Assembly: GCA_958295765.1 (NCBI GenBank)
Contig: CATQHB010000002.1
Span: 752,091-816,090 of the forward strand
Reading direction: 5' to 3'
Origin: an uncultured Dehalococcoidia bacterium
GTDB lineage: Bacteria > Chloroflexota > Dehalococcoidia > Lucifugimonadales > UBA3495
Length of the DNA stretch: 64,000 bases
The position numbers and the translations under genes were made by a program. Shown here one piece after another: positions 32,797-41,486 of this stretch. Numbering within the stretch: position 1 is the stretch's first letter; every line of letters begins with the position of its first letter. The notes under the pieces were generated by a model. That model was not told where the DNA came from. It saw nothing but the letters and a program-made list of their open reading frames with translations, and ran no database searches.

Positions 32797-34278
32797 ATGA
32801 CGAGTTCCTTTGCCGGAAAGGTTAATGCCCCGGAGTTTCCCGCCGGGTTGGAGTGGGTCAATACCGACCGGCCCCTGACCCTGGAGGAGTTGCGCGGAAA
32901 GATTGTGCTGCTGGATTTCTGGACTTACTGTTGAATTAACTGTATGCACATCTTTCCGCAGTTGCGGAAGCTGGAACGGAAATACGCCGCTGAGTTGATG
33001 GTTATCGGCGTCCACTCGGCCAAGTTCCCCAATGAAAAGGACAAGGAAAACCTCTACCAGGCGGTCAGGCGGTACGAACTGGAACATCCGGTAGTCAACG
33101 ACGCCGAGTTTCAGGTCTGGCAGGAGTACGCCTGCCGGGCCTGGCCTACCTTGATGTTCATTGACCCGGCCGGCAAGGTTATCGGCAAGCACGAGGGCGA
33201 ACTTCCCTACGAGGACTTTGACCGGCTTTTGGGCCGAATGGTGGAGGAGTTCGACGGTCAGGGTCTGTTGAATCGCCAGCCGGTGGCCTACGCGCGGCAA
33301 CCGGAGCCGGAGACCGCCCTGTCCTTCCCCGGCAAGGTGCTGGCCGACGGGGAGGGCAACCGGCTGTTCATCGCCGACTCCAACCACAACCGGATTGTAG
33401 TTACCTCCCTGGAGGGCAGTGTAAAGGCGGTAATCGGTTCCGGCGCCGAGGGGCTGGCGGACGGAGACTTTGCCTCAGCCCGGCTGAACCACCCCCAGGG
33501 TATGGCGCTGGTGGGGGAGATGCTCTACGTGGCGGACACCGAGAATCACGCCATCCGCCAGGTTGACCTGGCGCAGGGCAAGGTGGCGACGATTGCCGGA
33601 AATGGCAACCAGGGCCACCGGCGCAGTGGCATTGAGCCGGGCCGCAGCGCAGAGTTGAACTCTCCCTGGGATTTGGTACACCACCAGGGCAGTCTTTACA
33701 TCGCCATGGCCGGCTGCCACCAGCTTTGGAAAATGAACCTGGCCGACGGCACTGTGGGGCCTTATGCCGGTTCCGGCGCCGAGTCTATTACCGACGGCGC
33801 CCTGGACCGGGCGACCCTGGCCCAGCCCAGCGGCATCACTACCGACGGCGACCGTCTCTACTTTGCCGACAGCGAAACCAGTTCCATCCGGTCGGCGGAA
33901 CTGGACCCCAACGGCAAAGTCCGCACCATCGTGGGCCTGGACCTGTTCGTATTTGGCGACACCGACGGAGAGGCGCACCTGGTACGGTTGCAGCACCCGC
34001 TGGGAATTGTCCATCAGGACGGGGCGCTTTACATCACCGACACCTACAACCACAAGGTTAAGGAGATAATGCCGGTTACCCGCAAGGCCAGGACTTTGCT
34101 GGGCGCCGGGACGGCCGGCAGCCGCAACGGGCCGGGACTTACGGCGACCTTCGCTGAACCCAGCGGCCTGAGCATCGCCAACGGCAAGCTCTACATCGCC
34201 GACACCAACAACCACCAAATCCGGGTGGCTGATTTGGATAGTATGGTGGTGAGTACGCTGGAGATAACGGGGTTGTAG
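32797..34278 (+). CDS. Putative selenoprotein: thioredoxin-like domain fused to NHL repeats, in-frame UGA as Sec46
   Basis: Read through TGA 32932-32934, the gene encodes 493 residues. The N-terminal thioredoxin-like domain (about residues 1-150) has FWTYC-[UGA]-INCMH. Relatives (NHLRC2-like thioredoxin-NHL proteins) carry FWTYCCINC here, so the UGA replaces the first Cys of the redox C-x-x-C, giving U46-I-N-C49. The cis-Pro region [15 protein letters not shown] is intact. From about residue 175 on, NHL propeller blades ([42 protein letters not shown]) run to the end with no further stop. Without recoding, the first product would stop at 45 residues and the next ATG (32944) would lose the active site. 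A SECIS-like hairpin follows the UGA. Alternatives are a point sequencing error or a recent nonsense mutation. Confidence 0.75.
32952..32970 (+). promoter_or_regulatory. Candidate bacterial SECIS hairpin
   Basis: CTT-T-CCGC (32952-32959) pairs with GCGGAAG (32964-32970), leaving T32955 bulged and a loop AGTT (32960-32963). The loop starts 25 bases after the UGA and has G as its second base. This fits the usual bacterial SECIS description (loop roughly 16-37 bases after UGA, G in the first two loop positions, bulged U in the stem). The stem also encodes conserved residues, so chance cannot be excluded. Confidence 0.55.
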
Positions 34279-34364
34279 GGGCGGGTACTAAAAGATGATA
34301 GAAAATGACCTAGCCGTCTGCGGGGAAGTTGTGTAGCTTATTCGCCAACTCCGGGCGTGAGTAC

Positions 34365-34538
34365 CTAGTTGAGACGCGCTTCTGCGGACTTGGCCCGCAA
34401 TCGGGCAAATACTTCCTCGCCGGGGACGGGAGGGCCGCTGTCCAGCCCCTCTTGAATTGCCTGGCGCAGCTTTGACAGCTTTGCTGCCTCTTTCCGGTTG
34501 ATTATCGCTGCCGCTTCCGGTGGCAGGTTAATTTCCAT
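34365..34538 (-). CDS. Truncated ParD-like antitoxin, apparently orphan
   Basis: A short gene of 57 residues with a GGGAGG ribosome site seven bases before ATG 34538. The second half, LRQAIQEGLDSGPPVPGEEV then FARLRAK, is the C-terminal toxin-neutralising tail of ParD-type antitoxins. The N-terminal ribbon-helix-helix is mostly missing: MEINLPPEAAAII runs straight into a basic helix. No ParE toxin follows; only an untranslatable fragment after the stop (YSRPELANKLHNF in another frame) hints at a decayed ParE start. It lies between the selenoprotein and prmC. Confidence 0.6.
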   Translation of the reverse strand: MEINLPPEAAAIINRKEAAKLSKLRQAIQEGLDSGPPVPGEEVFARLRAKSAEARLN

Positions 34539-34586
34539 TGCCGCGCCTCCCGGCTGGGGGCTAAATGCTTTTAATGGGGCGCCGGT

Positions 34587-35453
34587 CTAATACTCCCCCA
34601 TACCCCGGTTGATGACAAAGATGCGGTCCCGTTGGGCCAGGTCTTTCTCTACCGAAGTTTCCGCCTCGGGGAATAGTTGGCCGGCCAACTCGGTTACGGC
34701 CGGCACCTGTTCCGGGTCCAGCTCCAGCAGGATTATCCCGTGTTCCTTGAGCCGCTCCGGGGCCTGGGCCAGCAGGCGGCGGATTAAGTCCAGACCGTCG
34801 GGGCCGCCGTCCAGGGCCGCCGCCGGTTCCCACCGGACTTCCGGCTGCAAGTCCGGGATGCGGTCGGTGGGGACGTAGGGCAGGTTAGCCAGAATCAAGT
34901 CCACCGGCTCCGGCAGGGGTTCCAGCAGGTCGCCCTTAGCCAGGGTAATCCGGTCGGCCACGTTGTGGGCGCGAATGTTGTAGGCGGCCACGTCCAGCAC
35001 CGGGTCGGCATTATCCATAGCGTAGATGCGGGCGGCCGGCAGGTGCAGGGCCAGGTTGACGGCAATGGCCCCGGTGCCGGTGCCCACGTCGGCCACCACC
35101 AAATCCGGCGTCTCCATCCCCATCAGGGCCATAAACAGGGCGTGTTCCACCATACATTCCGTTTCGGGGCGGGGAATCAGCACGTCCGGGTTGACCAGCA
35201 GATTGACGCCGTAGAACTCCCGGTATTGCAGGATGTAGGCCAGCGGCTCCCGTTTCAGGCGCCGCTCCATAATCCCGGCCAGGGCCTGCTCCTGTTGGGG
35301 GGAAACTACCGTTTCCTGTTGGGAAAAGAGGTCGTGCCGCTGCATCCGCATCACGTTCATCAGCATCACCTCGGCCTCCAGGCGGGCGTCGGGGATGTGG
35401 CACGCCTCCAGGGTGCGGTGGGTTTGCTGAACGGCTTCGCGGAGCAGGGCCAT
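34587..35453 (-). CDS. prmC: Release-factor glutamine methyltransferase PrmC (HemK)
   Basis: SAM-dependent N5-methylation of the GGQ glutamine in release factors. 288 residues. The N-terminal helical domain ends in EPLAYILQYREFYG; the Rossmann motif I is VADVGTGTGAIAVNLA; the catalytic motif reads NLPY (190-193) where many homologues have NPPY. prfA, whose product is the substrate, lies 26 bp upstream in the same operon, the classical arrangement. Start ATG 35453. Confidence 0.94.
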   Translation of the reverse strand: MALLREAVQQTHRTLEACHIPDARLEAEVMLMNVMRMQRHDLFSQQETVVSPQQEQALAGIMERRLKREPLAYILQYREFYGVNLLVNPDVLIPRPETECMVEHALFMALMGMETPDLVVADVGTGTGAIAVNLALHLPAARIYAMDNADPVLDVAAYNIRAHNVADRITLAKGDLLEPLPEPVDLILANLPYVPTDRIPDLQPEVRWEPAAALDGGPDGLDLIRRLLAQAPERLKEHGIILLELDPEQVPAVTELAGQLFPEAETSVEKDLAQRDRIFVINRGMGEY

Positions 35454-35479
35454 AGCAGGCGGGTATCGGGCCGGCCGGG

Positions 35480-36562
<1,083 letters not shown>

Positions 36563-36756
36563 TACTGTCCCTGGCGGATAGGATTGGGGAAATAGAATCA
36601 GCGCCGCAAAGAACCCCCGGTTCAGCCAGCCCCCCAAGTTTATAACAAACCCGGTGGCGGGACAAGGGGGGCAGCGAACCGGCATTTTTAGCCAGTGCTG
36701 GCCTTTGCCCTTGTCGAGAGATTGGAAGATTTACTCACCTTTGGGAATTACGGGGG

Positions 36757-37164
36757 TCAGAACCGCAGTTCTTTGCTCAACCGTTCGGACAGCACCGCCA
36801 GCTCTTTGGTCTCACATTCCCATACAGTGATGACTTGCCAACCCAAGTTGTTCAGTTGGTTATGCTGGCGCGCATCACGACTTACGTTCTCATTGAACTT
36901 GGCTTCCCAGAACTCACGGTTGCTCTTGGGGGTATATGTCAGGCGGCAACCTGGATGTCGATGCCAATAGCAACCGTGAACTAATACTACGGCTCGGTAT
37001 TTCGGGAGAACGATGTCCGGGCGGCTTGGCAAGTCTTTCCTGTGCAGTCGGAATCGGTATCCCATACGATGCAGTAATGAGCGCACCAACCTCTCCGGGC
37101 TGGTGTTTCCACTTTTGATACGGGACATATTCCAACTACGATGTTCAGGTGTCAGGTTATCCAC
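36757..37164 (-). CDS. vsr: Very short patch repair endonuclease Vsr
   Basis: Nicks 5' of T:G mismatches that arise by deamination of 5-methylcytosine in Dcm-type sites. 135 residues. Conserved blocks are MSRIKSGNTSPERLVRSLLH, RPDIVLPKYRAVVLVHGCYW and HRHPGCRLTYTPKSNREFW; the catalytic Asp of RPDIVLP and the zinc-site Cys/His are present. GTG 37164 (VDNLTPEHRSWNMS) gives the usual N-terminus; an upstream ATG at 37227 is less likely. It is third in the Dcm-REase-Vsr unit, and its AT-richer composition differs from flanking genes. Confidence 0.92.
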   Translation of the reverse strand: MDNLTPEHRSWNMSRIKSGNTSPERLVRSLLHRMGYRFRLHRKDLPSRPDIVLPKYRAVVLVHGCYWHRHPGCRLTYTPKSNREFWEAKFNENVSRDARQHNQLNNLGWQVITVWECETKELAVLSERLSKELRF

Positions 37165-37249
37165 GTCGTTGCGACACCACCTTATTAGATGTGTGCTGCA
37201 AGGGTAGGCAGGTATTGCCCGGTGCAATGATATGAATACACCGCAATAA

Positions 37250-38491
37250 TTATTGCTCTATATCTACTTGTCTTTCTCTGACGAGTCCTATAAAGCCGGC
37301 AACATCCATAAGCCAATCCTGCTGTGCTTGGTGATAGGAAGTAAAAAGTGATCTTGGGACAATCAACTGAAGTTTGGCAGACTGCATCTCATCCGTCTGA
37401 GACGCCGATATTGCCGGCTCGAGGGTCAGTAAGTGCTTGTTTTCGATCCTGTCGGCTTCTGTCAGGACTTGGCGCCAGCGGTCTTTGCAAGTGCGTTTGG
37501 CACCCAGCATGGTCAACAAGGTAGCGTCATAGCCTATATTTCCGTATTCCGCTTGCCCCGGAAATAGAAAATCTGGCTTCTTTCGACCTTCGGTAAAGGC
37601 TTCACGGGCGTAACGAATCCCATGATCCTTTAGGATTATTTCAAGATGGTGGCCTAACGCCCATCCTGCGCGCGACTTGCGGCGGTTATGAACACTCAGG
37701 GAAAATTCCGTGAAACCATCCACATCAACTGCGCCGTTTTTAACAAACCCGGCCTTTAGTCGGGTGTCAACAATGTGCCGCTCAAGATGACGAAAAAGCG
37801 CTTCCTCATGGTCCATCCACGCTATTAACGCCTCGTCTGGAGATTCCAAAGAATTGATGCCCGGGAGTGTGTCTCGCGCAAACTTGGAGAACTCGCTTGT
37901 CTTGGGGAAATTATTCCCGTAAAGGGAAATCAGTTCTTCAAATGCGCTTGGTTCAGGTTCTACCAACCCGATTCCAATGTCATCAAGCAATGACCGAGCC
38001 GCAAATCCAAGACGTGTGCTGTCAGGTTGAAAGGGTTTTACATCCACTTTGTTATCACGCGGGTTAAGACCGAACAGCCAGAGAAGTTGTTGCTCTACTG
38101 TTGTATTTACAGGACATAGGATGATGAGCAACTTCTGCTCTGGGGTTTTTGCTATAACCAGCAGGTCGCCAGCCACTGCCCGTTGCACAATTGGATCGGC
38201 CGCAGCAGGATAATAGAGTCGGTACTCCGGGCTCCGGTCTGGTTGGTTCAAGCGAGCGTCGTACCAAGTGCAGGACGCTTCCAGGAAGGCTGGATCAGCG
38301 TCCTCATCGTCGTCAAGCCAATAAAATGTTGCTGGAAACTCCACTCTTTCAGCAGGAGTTCCCAGCAGATTGCGGAATTCGCTTACCCCTTGGAATTCAT
38401 GCTGGTTGGAAAAAAACCGATTGACCTCGACCTCCGACAGATACTTGGCACCGGCACTTTCAAAAAAACTGGAAAGAATACCAGACTGCAT
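37250..38491 (-). CDS. Type IIE restriction endonuclease, EcoRII family
   Basis: 413 residues versus about 404 for EcoRII. The N-terminal half (about residues 50-160 counted from GTG 38512) resembles the EcoRII effector DNA-binding domain (EFPATFYWLDDDEDADPAFL ... AVAGDLLVIA). The C-terminal catalytic domain has RRKSRAGWALGHHLE, EGRKKPDFLFPG (PD at 313-314) and GAKRTCKDRWRQVL (341-350), the EcoRII-C signature, then a final LQLIVPRS strand. Predicted target is CCWGG or a close variant. ATG 38491 has GGAAGGTG seven bases upstream; an in-frame GTG at 38512 is an alternative. It lies between the methyltransferase (40 bp) and vsr. Confidence 0.88.
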   Translation of the reverse strand: MQSGILSSFFESAGAKYLSEVEVNRFFSNQHEFQGVSEFRNLLGTPAERVEFPATFYWLDDDEDADPAFLEASCTWYDARLNQPDRSPEYRLYYPAAADPIVQRAVAGDLLVIAKTPEQKLLIILCPVNTTVEQQLLWLFGLNPRDNKVDVKPFQPDSTRLGFAARSLLDDIGIGLVEPEPSAFEELISLYGNNFPKTSEFSKFARDTLPGINSLESPDEALIAWMDHEEALFRHLERHIVDTRLKAGFVKNGAVDVDGFTEFSLSVHNRRKSRAGWALGHHLEIILKDHGIRYAREAFTEGRKKPDFLFPGQAEYGNIGYDATLLTMLGAKRTCKDRWRQVLTEADRIENKHLLTLEPAISASQTDEMQSAKLQLIVPRSLFTSYHQAQQDWLMDVAGFIGLVRERQVDIEQ

Positions 38492-38531
38492 ATCTTCACC
38501 TTCCTGATCCACTTACGGCAGGCTCCAGTGG

Positions 38532-39611
38532 CTAGTCCAGCCAGGGTTTCATATACTTGGCTATCGCTGTAACAGTAGGAACAGCTACAGCGTTTCCGAA
38601 CTGGCGATAGGCCTGGGTATCAGAGACCGGTATCTTGAACTGTGCCCCCGTTAAGCTGTCAAAACCCATTAACCGGGCACACTCCCTGGGGGTCAAGCGT
38701 CTAGGTAGCCTGCTCTCCTGATTTATCAGAATCTCGGAGCCGTCCTTGTAATAACGTGCTGATAGAGTCCGGGCAATGTCAGAGCGGCCTACCAGCCCAT
38801 AGCCAAAGCCATTGCCGCGAGCCTTGTGCTTCTTGGCATAATCAGTAAGGTAGTTCCACAGATGCTGTGTTAGAGTGTATTTGTCTGCGACGTTACCCAT
38901 CTCGCCACAAGTATAAGGTGGCTCAGCTGATTCAGTGCCATTCTCTGGATGCAGAATATCGCCCAGAACAGGACCTGATTCAGGATCTGGTAAAGGCATA
39001 GCGTTCAAATCAAAGTCATTGGCATCTCGCAGCCCGACGATGAAAATGCGCTCGCGATGCTGTGGCACCCATCTTCTAGCATCAATTACCCGGTGACTGA
39101 TATGGTAGCCCAGCTCATTTTCCAAGATGGAACACATGATGGAAAATGTACGGCCTCTGTCGTGGCTGACCAGATTTTTCACGTTCTCCAACAAGAACGC
39201 CTTGGGTCTATGGTAGGCAATCAGCTTGGCTAATTCGAAAAACAATGTCCCTTGTGCTTGGCAAGCGAACCCGTGGGGGACACTGAGTGCGTTTTTTTTG
39301 GAAACGCCAGCGATCGAAAAAGGCTGACATGGGAAGCCGGCAAGCAAAACTTCGTGGGGTGGAATCGCACCCAGCGGGATCTCTCTGATGTCGTCAGCGA
39401 TTTCCTCTTCGCCAAAGTTAGCCCGGTAGGTTTGCTGACAATACTTGTTCCATTCGCAGGTGAACACACTGGCACCACCAGCTGCCTCGAATCCCAAGCG
39501 CATTCCACCGATGCCGGCGAAAATATCCACGAAAGAGAATTGCTTATTCTTCCCGTCGCTACTGGAATGTGACGCCCAGTAGAAGGAACGTTGAATATCA
39601 GATATGGTCAT
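38532..39611 (-). CDS. DNA (cytosine-5) methyltransferase, Dcm/M.EcoRII-like
   Basis: 359 residues. Motif I is FVDIFAGIGGMRLGFE; the catalytic Cys95 lies in AGFPCQPFS (motif IV); motif VI is ENVKNL; motif VIII is RRWVPQHRERIFIVG; motifs IX-X are RLTPRECARLMGF and YRQFGNAVAVP. It is the modification partner of the adjacent EcoRII-type enzyme and is first in the operon, so protection would be made before restriction. A -35/-10 pair lies 54-83 bp upstream. GC content is visibly lower than in neighbouring ubiE or prfA. Confidence 0.93.
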   Translation of the reverse strand: MTISDIQRSFYWASHSSSDGKNKQFSFVDIFAGIGGMRLGFEAAGGASVFTCEWNKYCQQTYRANFGEEEIADDIREIPLGAIPPHEVLLAGFPCQPFSIAGVSKKNALSVPHGFACQAQGTLFFELAKLIAYHRPKAFLLENVKNLVSHDRGRTFSIMCSILENELGYHISHRVIDARRWVPQHRERIFIVGLRDANDFDLNAMPLPDPESGPVLGDILHPENGTESAEPPYTCGEMGNVADKYTLTQHLWNYLTDYAKKHKARGNGFGYGLVGRSDIARTLSARYYKDGSEILINQESRLPRRLTPRECARLMGFDSLTGAQFKIPVSDTQAYRQFGNAVAVPTVTAIAKYMKPWLD

Positions 39612-39664
39612 GGCCCCTTTTCCAATAACTCGTATTGGGACTCATCGGACCTTAGTTGGCAGAT

Positions 39665-39694
39665 ACTATAGTGGGGATTGTAATGTCCCGACAA
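39665..39694 (-). promoter_or_regulatory. Promoter of the restriction-modification operon
   Basis: On the minus strand, TTGTCG (39694-39689), an 18-base spacer and TATAGT (39670-39665). Placed 54 bases before the methyltransferase ATG. No C-protein gene or C-box was seen. Confidence 0.5.
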
Positions 39695-39711
39695 AGCGTT
39701 AGCAACCCCGA

Positions 39712-40461
39712 TTAACCGTCTCCCTTCCTCCCCCAATGCACCGCCACGGTGCCAAACCCCAGCTTGCGATAGCCCACGTCCGACAACCCTACCTCCCGGA
39801 AAAGGGCGGCCAGGCGGTCGGCTTGCAGGAAGTAGTCCACCGATTGGGGCAGGTAGGTGTAGGCGGTGCGGTCGCCGGCTACGGCCTGGCCGATTAGCGG
39901 CACGATCCGGTGAAAATAGAGGCGGAACAGGCTGCTCTTGACTCCCCGGCCCTCCATAGGAGTCAGTTCCAGGGTGGCTACCCGCCCGCCGGGGCGCACT
40001 ACCCGCGCCATTTCCGCCAGGGCCTGGGGCAGGTCGGGCATATTGCGCAGGCTGAAACCGGCGGTGGCGCAGGCAAAGCTGTTGTCGGGAAAGGGCAGGG
40101 CCAGGGCATCCCCCACCAGAAAGCTGACCACTCCGGCGGTTCCCTTGGCCCGGTTTTTGCTCCGGTTCTTGCTATCGTTTTTACTCTGGCCCAGGGCAAT
40201 CATTTCCGGCAGCAGGTCAACCCCCAGGGCCGGGCCAATCCCCGGCTGGCCGGCCAGGGCAAAGGCCAGGTCTCCGGTGCCGGTGGCGATGTCCAGGGCC
40301 GGGCCGGTCAGGCCGGCGGCGGCGATGCCGGCAGTGCGGCGTTTCCAGCGGTGGTGCATCCCGCCGGTCATCAGGGAGTTCATCAGGTCGTAGCGGCCGG
40401 CGATCCGGGCAAAGAGATCGGCCACGTAGAGTTGCTTGGCGTCGCCTTGCAGATTTGCCAT
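39712..40461 (-). CDS. ubiE: Demethylmenaquinone/ubiquinone C-methyltransferase (UbiE/MenG)
   Basis: SAM-dependent C-methylation of the quinone ring, the last step of menaquinone synthesis. 249 residues. FARIAGRYDLMNSLMTGGMH and LDIATGTGDLAFAL (motif I), then GFSLRNMPDLPQALAEMARV, are UbiE signatures. A Lys/Asn/Ser/Arg insertion (KNDSKNRSKNRAK) interrupts the domain after the LPEMIALGQ segment. ATG 40461 was chosen five bases after the upstream stop; earlier starts run through the neighbour. It ends the cluster with UbiX-, UbiA- and UbiD-like genes. Confidence 0.92.
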   Translation of the reverse strand: MANLQGDAKQLYVADLFARIAGRYDLMNSLMTGGMHHRWKRRTAGIAAAGLTGPALDIATGTGDLAFALAGQPGIGPALGVDLLPEMIALGQSKNDSKNRSKNRAKGTAGVVSFLVGDALALPFPDNSFACATAGFSLRNMPDLPQALAEMARVVRPGGRVATLELTPMEGRGVKSSLFRLYFHRIVPLIGQAVAGDRTAYTYLPQSVDYFLQADRLAALFREVGLSDVGYRKLGFGTVAVHWGRKGDG

Positions 40462-40466
40462 CGGGT

Positions 40467-40820
40467 TCAGGCTTGCGTCATCCGCATCGGTTGCAGGGTT
40501 CGGTTGAAAGGGTTGAGCGTCAGTCCCAGGATTTCCAGGGTAACGACGCCCAGCAGGGCCAGGTCTCCCTCCTCGCCCAGGATGACCGGGCTGTGGGCCT
40601 GTCCCTGAGGCAGCATCAGGTAACACTCGGACACGCCCCGTTCCACCGTCGCGCCGTCGGCCAGCACAAAGGTCAACTCCCGGCTTGGCCGCAGGCCCAG
40701 GGACTGCCAAACCGGCCGGGGCAGCAAGGAATATCTGGCGCCACTGTCCACCAGAAACCGCACCGCCTGCTCCGACCCGTCGGCGCCCCGCGCGACGCCG
40801 TCAACGTAAGTTAATCCCAT
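40467..40820 (-). CDS. Retropepsin-like aspartic protease domain protein
   Basis: 117 residues forming a single clan AA domain. The catalytic Asp lies in FLVDSGARYSLLP (D-S/T-G), and the paired hydrophobic-Gly strand is ILGEEGDLALLGVVTLEILG. Such single-domain proteins act as dimers. It sits between ubiX (32 bp) and ubiE (5 bp) in the same transcript, an odd place for a protease. ATG 40820 has GGAAGG eight bases upstream. Substrate unknown. Confidence 0.8.
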   Translation of the reverse strand: MGLTYVDGVARGADGSEQAVRFLVDSGARYSLLPRPVWQSLGLRPSRELTFVLADGATVERGVSECYLMLPQGQAHSPVILGEEGDLALLGVVTLEILGLTLNPFNRTLQPMRMTQA

Positions 40821-40852
40821 AGCGTTACCTTCCACCGGTTATTGCGGGCATA

Positions 40853-41485
40853 CTACTCCCCCAAACCCTCCTCCCGGTACTGCAAATCCGGGGGCAGTTC
40901 CTCGGCCACGCCCAGGGCGACCAGCGCCCGCTGCGCCACGAAACGGGCAATGTCCTCCATATTCCGGGGCTTGAGGTAAAAGGCCGGTTCCGGGGGCAGG
41001 ATGACCGCGCCGGCCCGGGCCAGGGACAGCATATTTTCCAGGTGGGTGGCGTGCAGCGGCGTTTCCCGGGGCACCAGCACCAGGCGGCGCCGCTCCTTCA
41101 AGCAGACGTCGGCGGCCCGCAGCAGCAGGTTGCCGGCCAGGCCGTGGGCGATGGAGGCGATGCTGTTCATACTGCACGGCACGATGACCATGCCGCCGGT
41201 GGCGTAGGTGCCGCTGGCGATGGCGGCGCGCAGGTCGCCCAACCGGTAGTGGGTGAAACGGGGATGCTCCCGCCACTCGGACAGGGTTTCGTCAAAGGGC
41301 ACGTCCAGCTCCTCTTGCCAGACCAGACGGGCGGCGTTGCTGCATACCACCAGAGTAGGCACGTCCCGGCGGAGCAGTTCGTCCACCGTGGTACGGGCCA
41401 GAATGGCGCCGCTGGCCCCGGAAATGCCGACTACTATCGGTTTGACCGGTGGCTGAACTGGCGGGTTTACCGGCAAGGCTGTCAT
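40853..41485 (-). CDS. ubiX: UbiX-like flavin prenyltransferase
   Basis: Makes prenylated FMN, the cofactor of UbiD-type decarboxylases. 210 residues. VVGISGASGAILA is the FMN-binding start, VIVPCSMNSIASIAHGLAGN and VPRETPLHATHLENMLSL are diagnostic. ATG 41485 is one base after the ubiA stop. With the UbiD- and UbiA-like genes it could equally be named mqnM, the futalosine-pathway counterpart; the sequence alone does not decide. Confidence 0.94.
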   Translation of the reverse strand: MTALPVNPPVQPPVKPIVVGISGASGAILARTTVDELLRRDVPTLVVCSNAARLVWQEELDVPFDETLSEWREHPRFTHYRLGDLRAAIASGTYATGGMVIVPCSMNSIASIAHGLAGNLLLRAADVCLKERRRLVLVPRETPLHATHLENMLSLARAGAVILPPEPAFYLKPRNMEDIARFVAQRALVALGVAEELPPDLQYREEGLGE

Positions 41486-41486
41486 A

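Noticed and set aside
32944..34278. Thioredoxin-NHL gene starting at ATG 32944, after the UGA
   Set aside because: That start lacks a ribosome site and removes the conserved redox motif and the first thioredoxin strands, which are clearly encoded upstream in the same frame.
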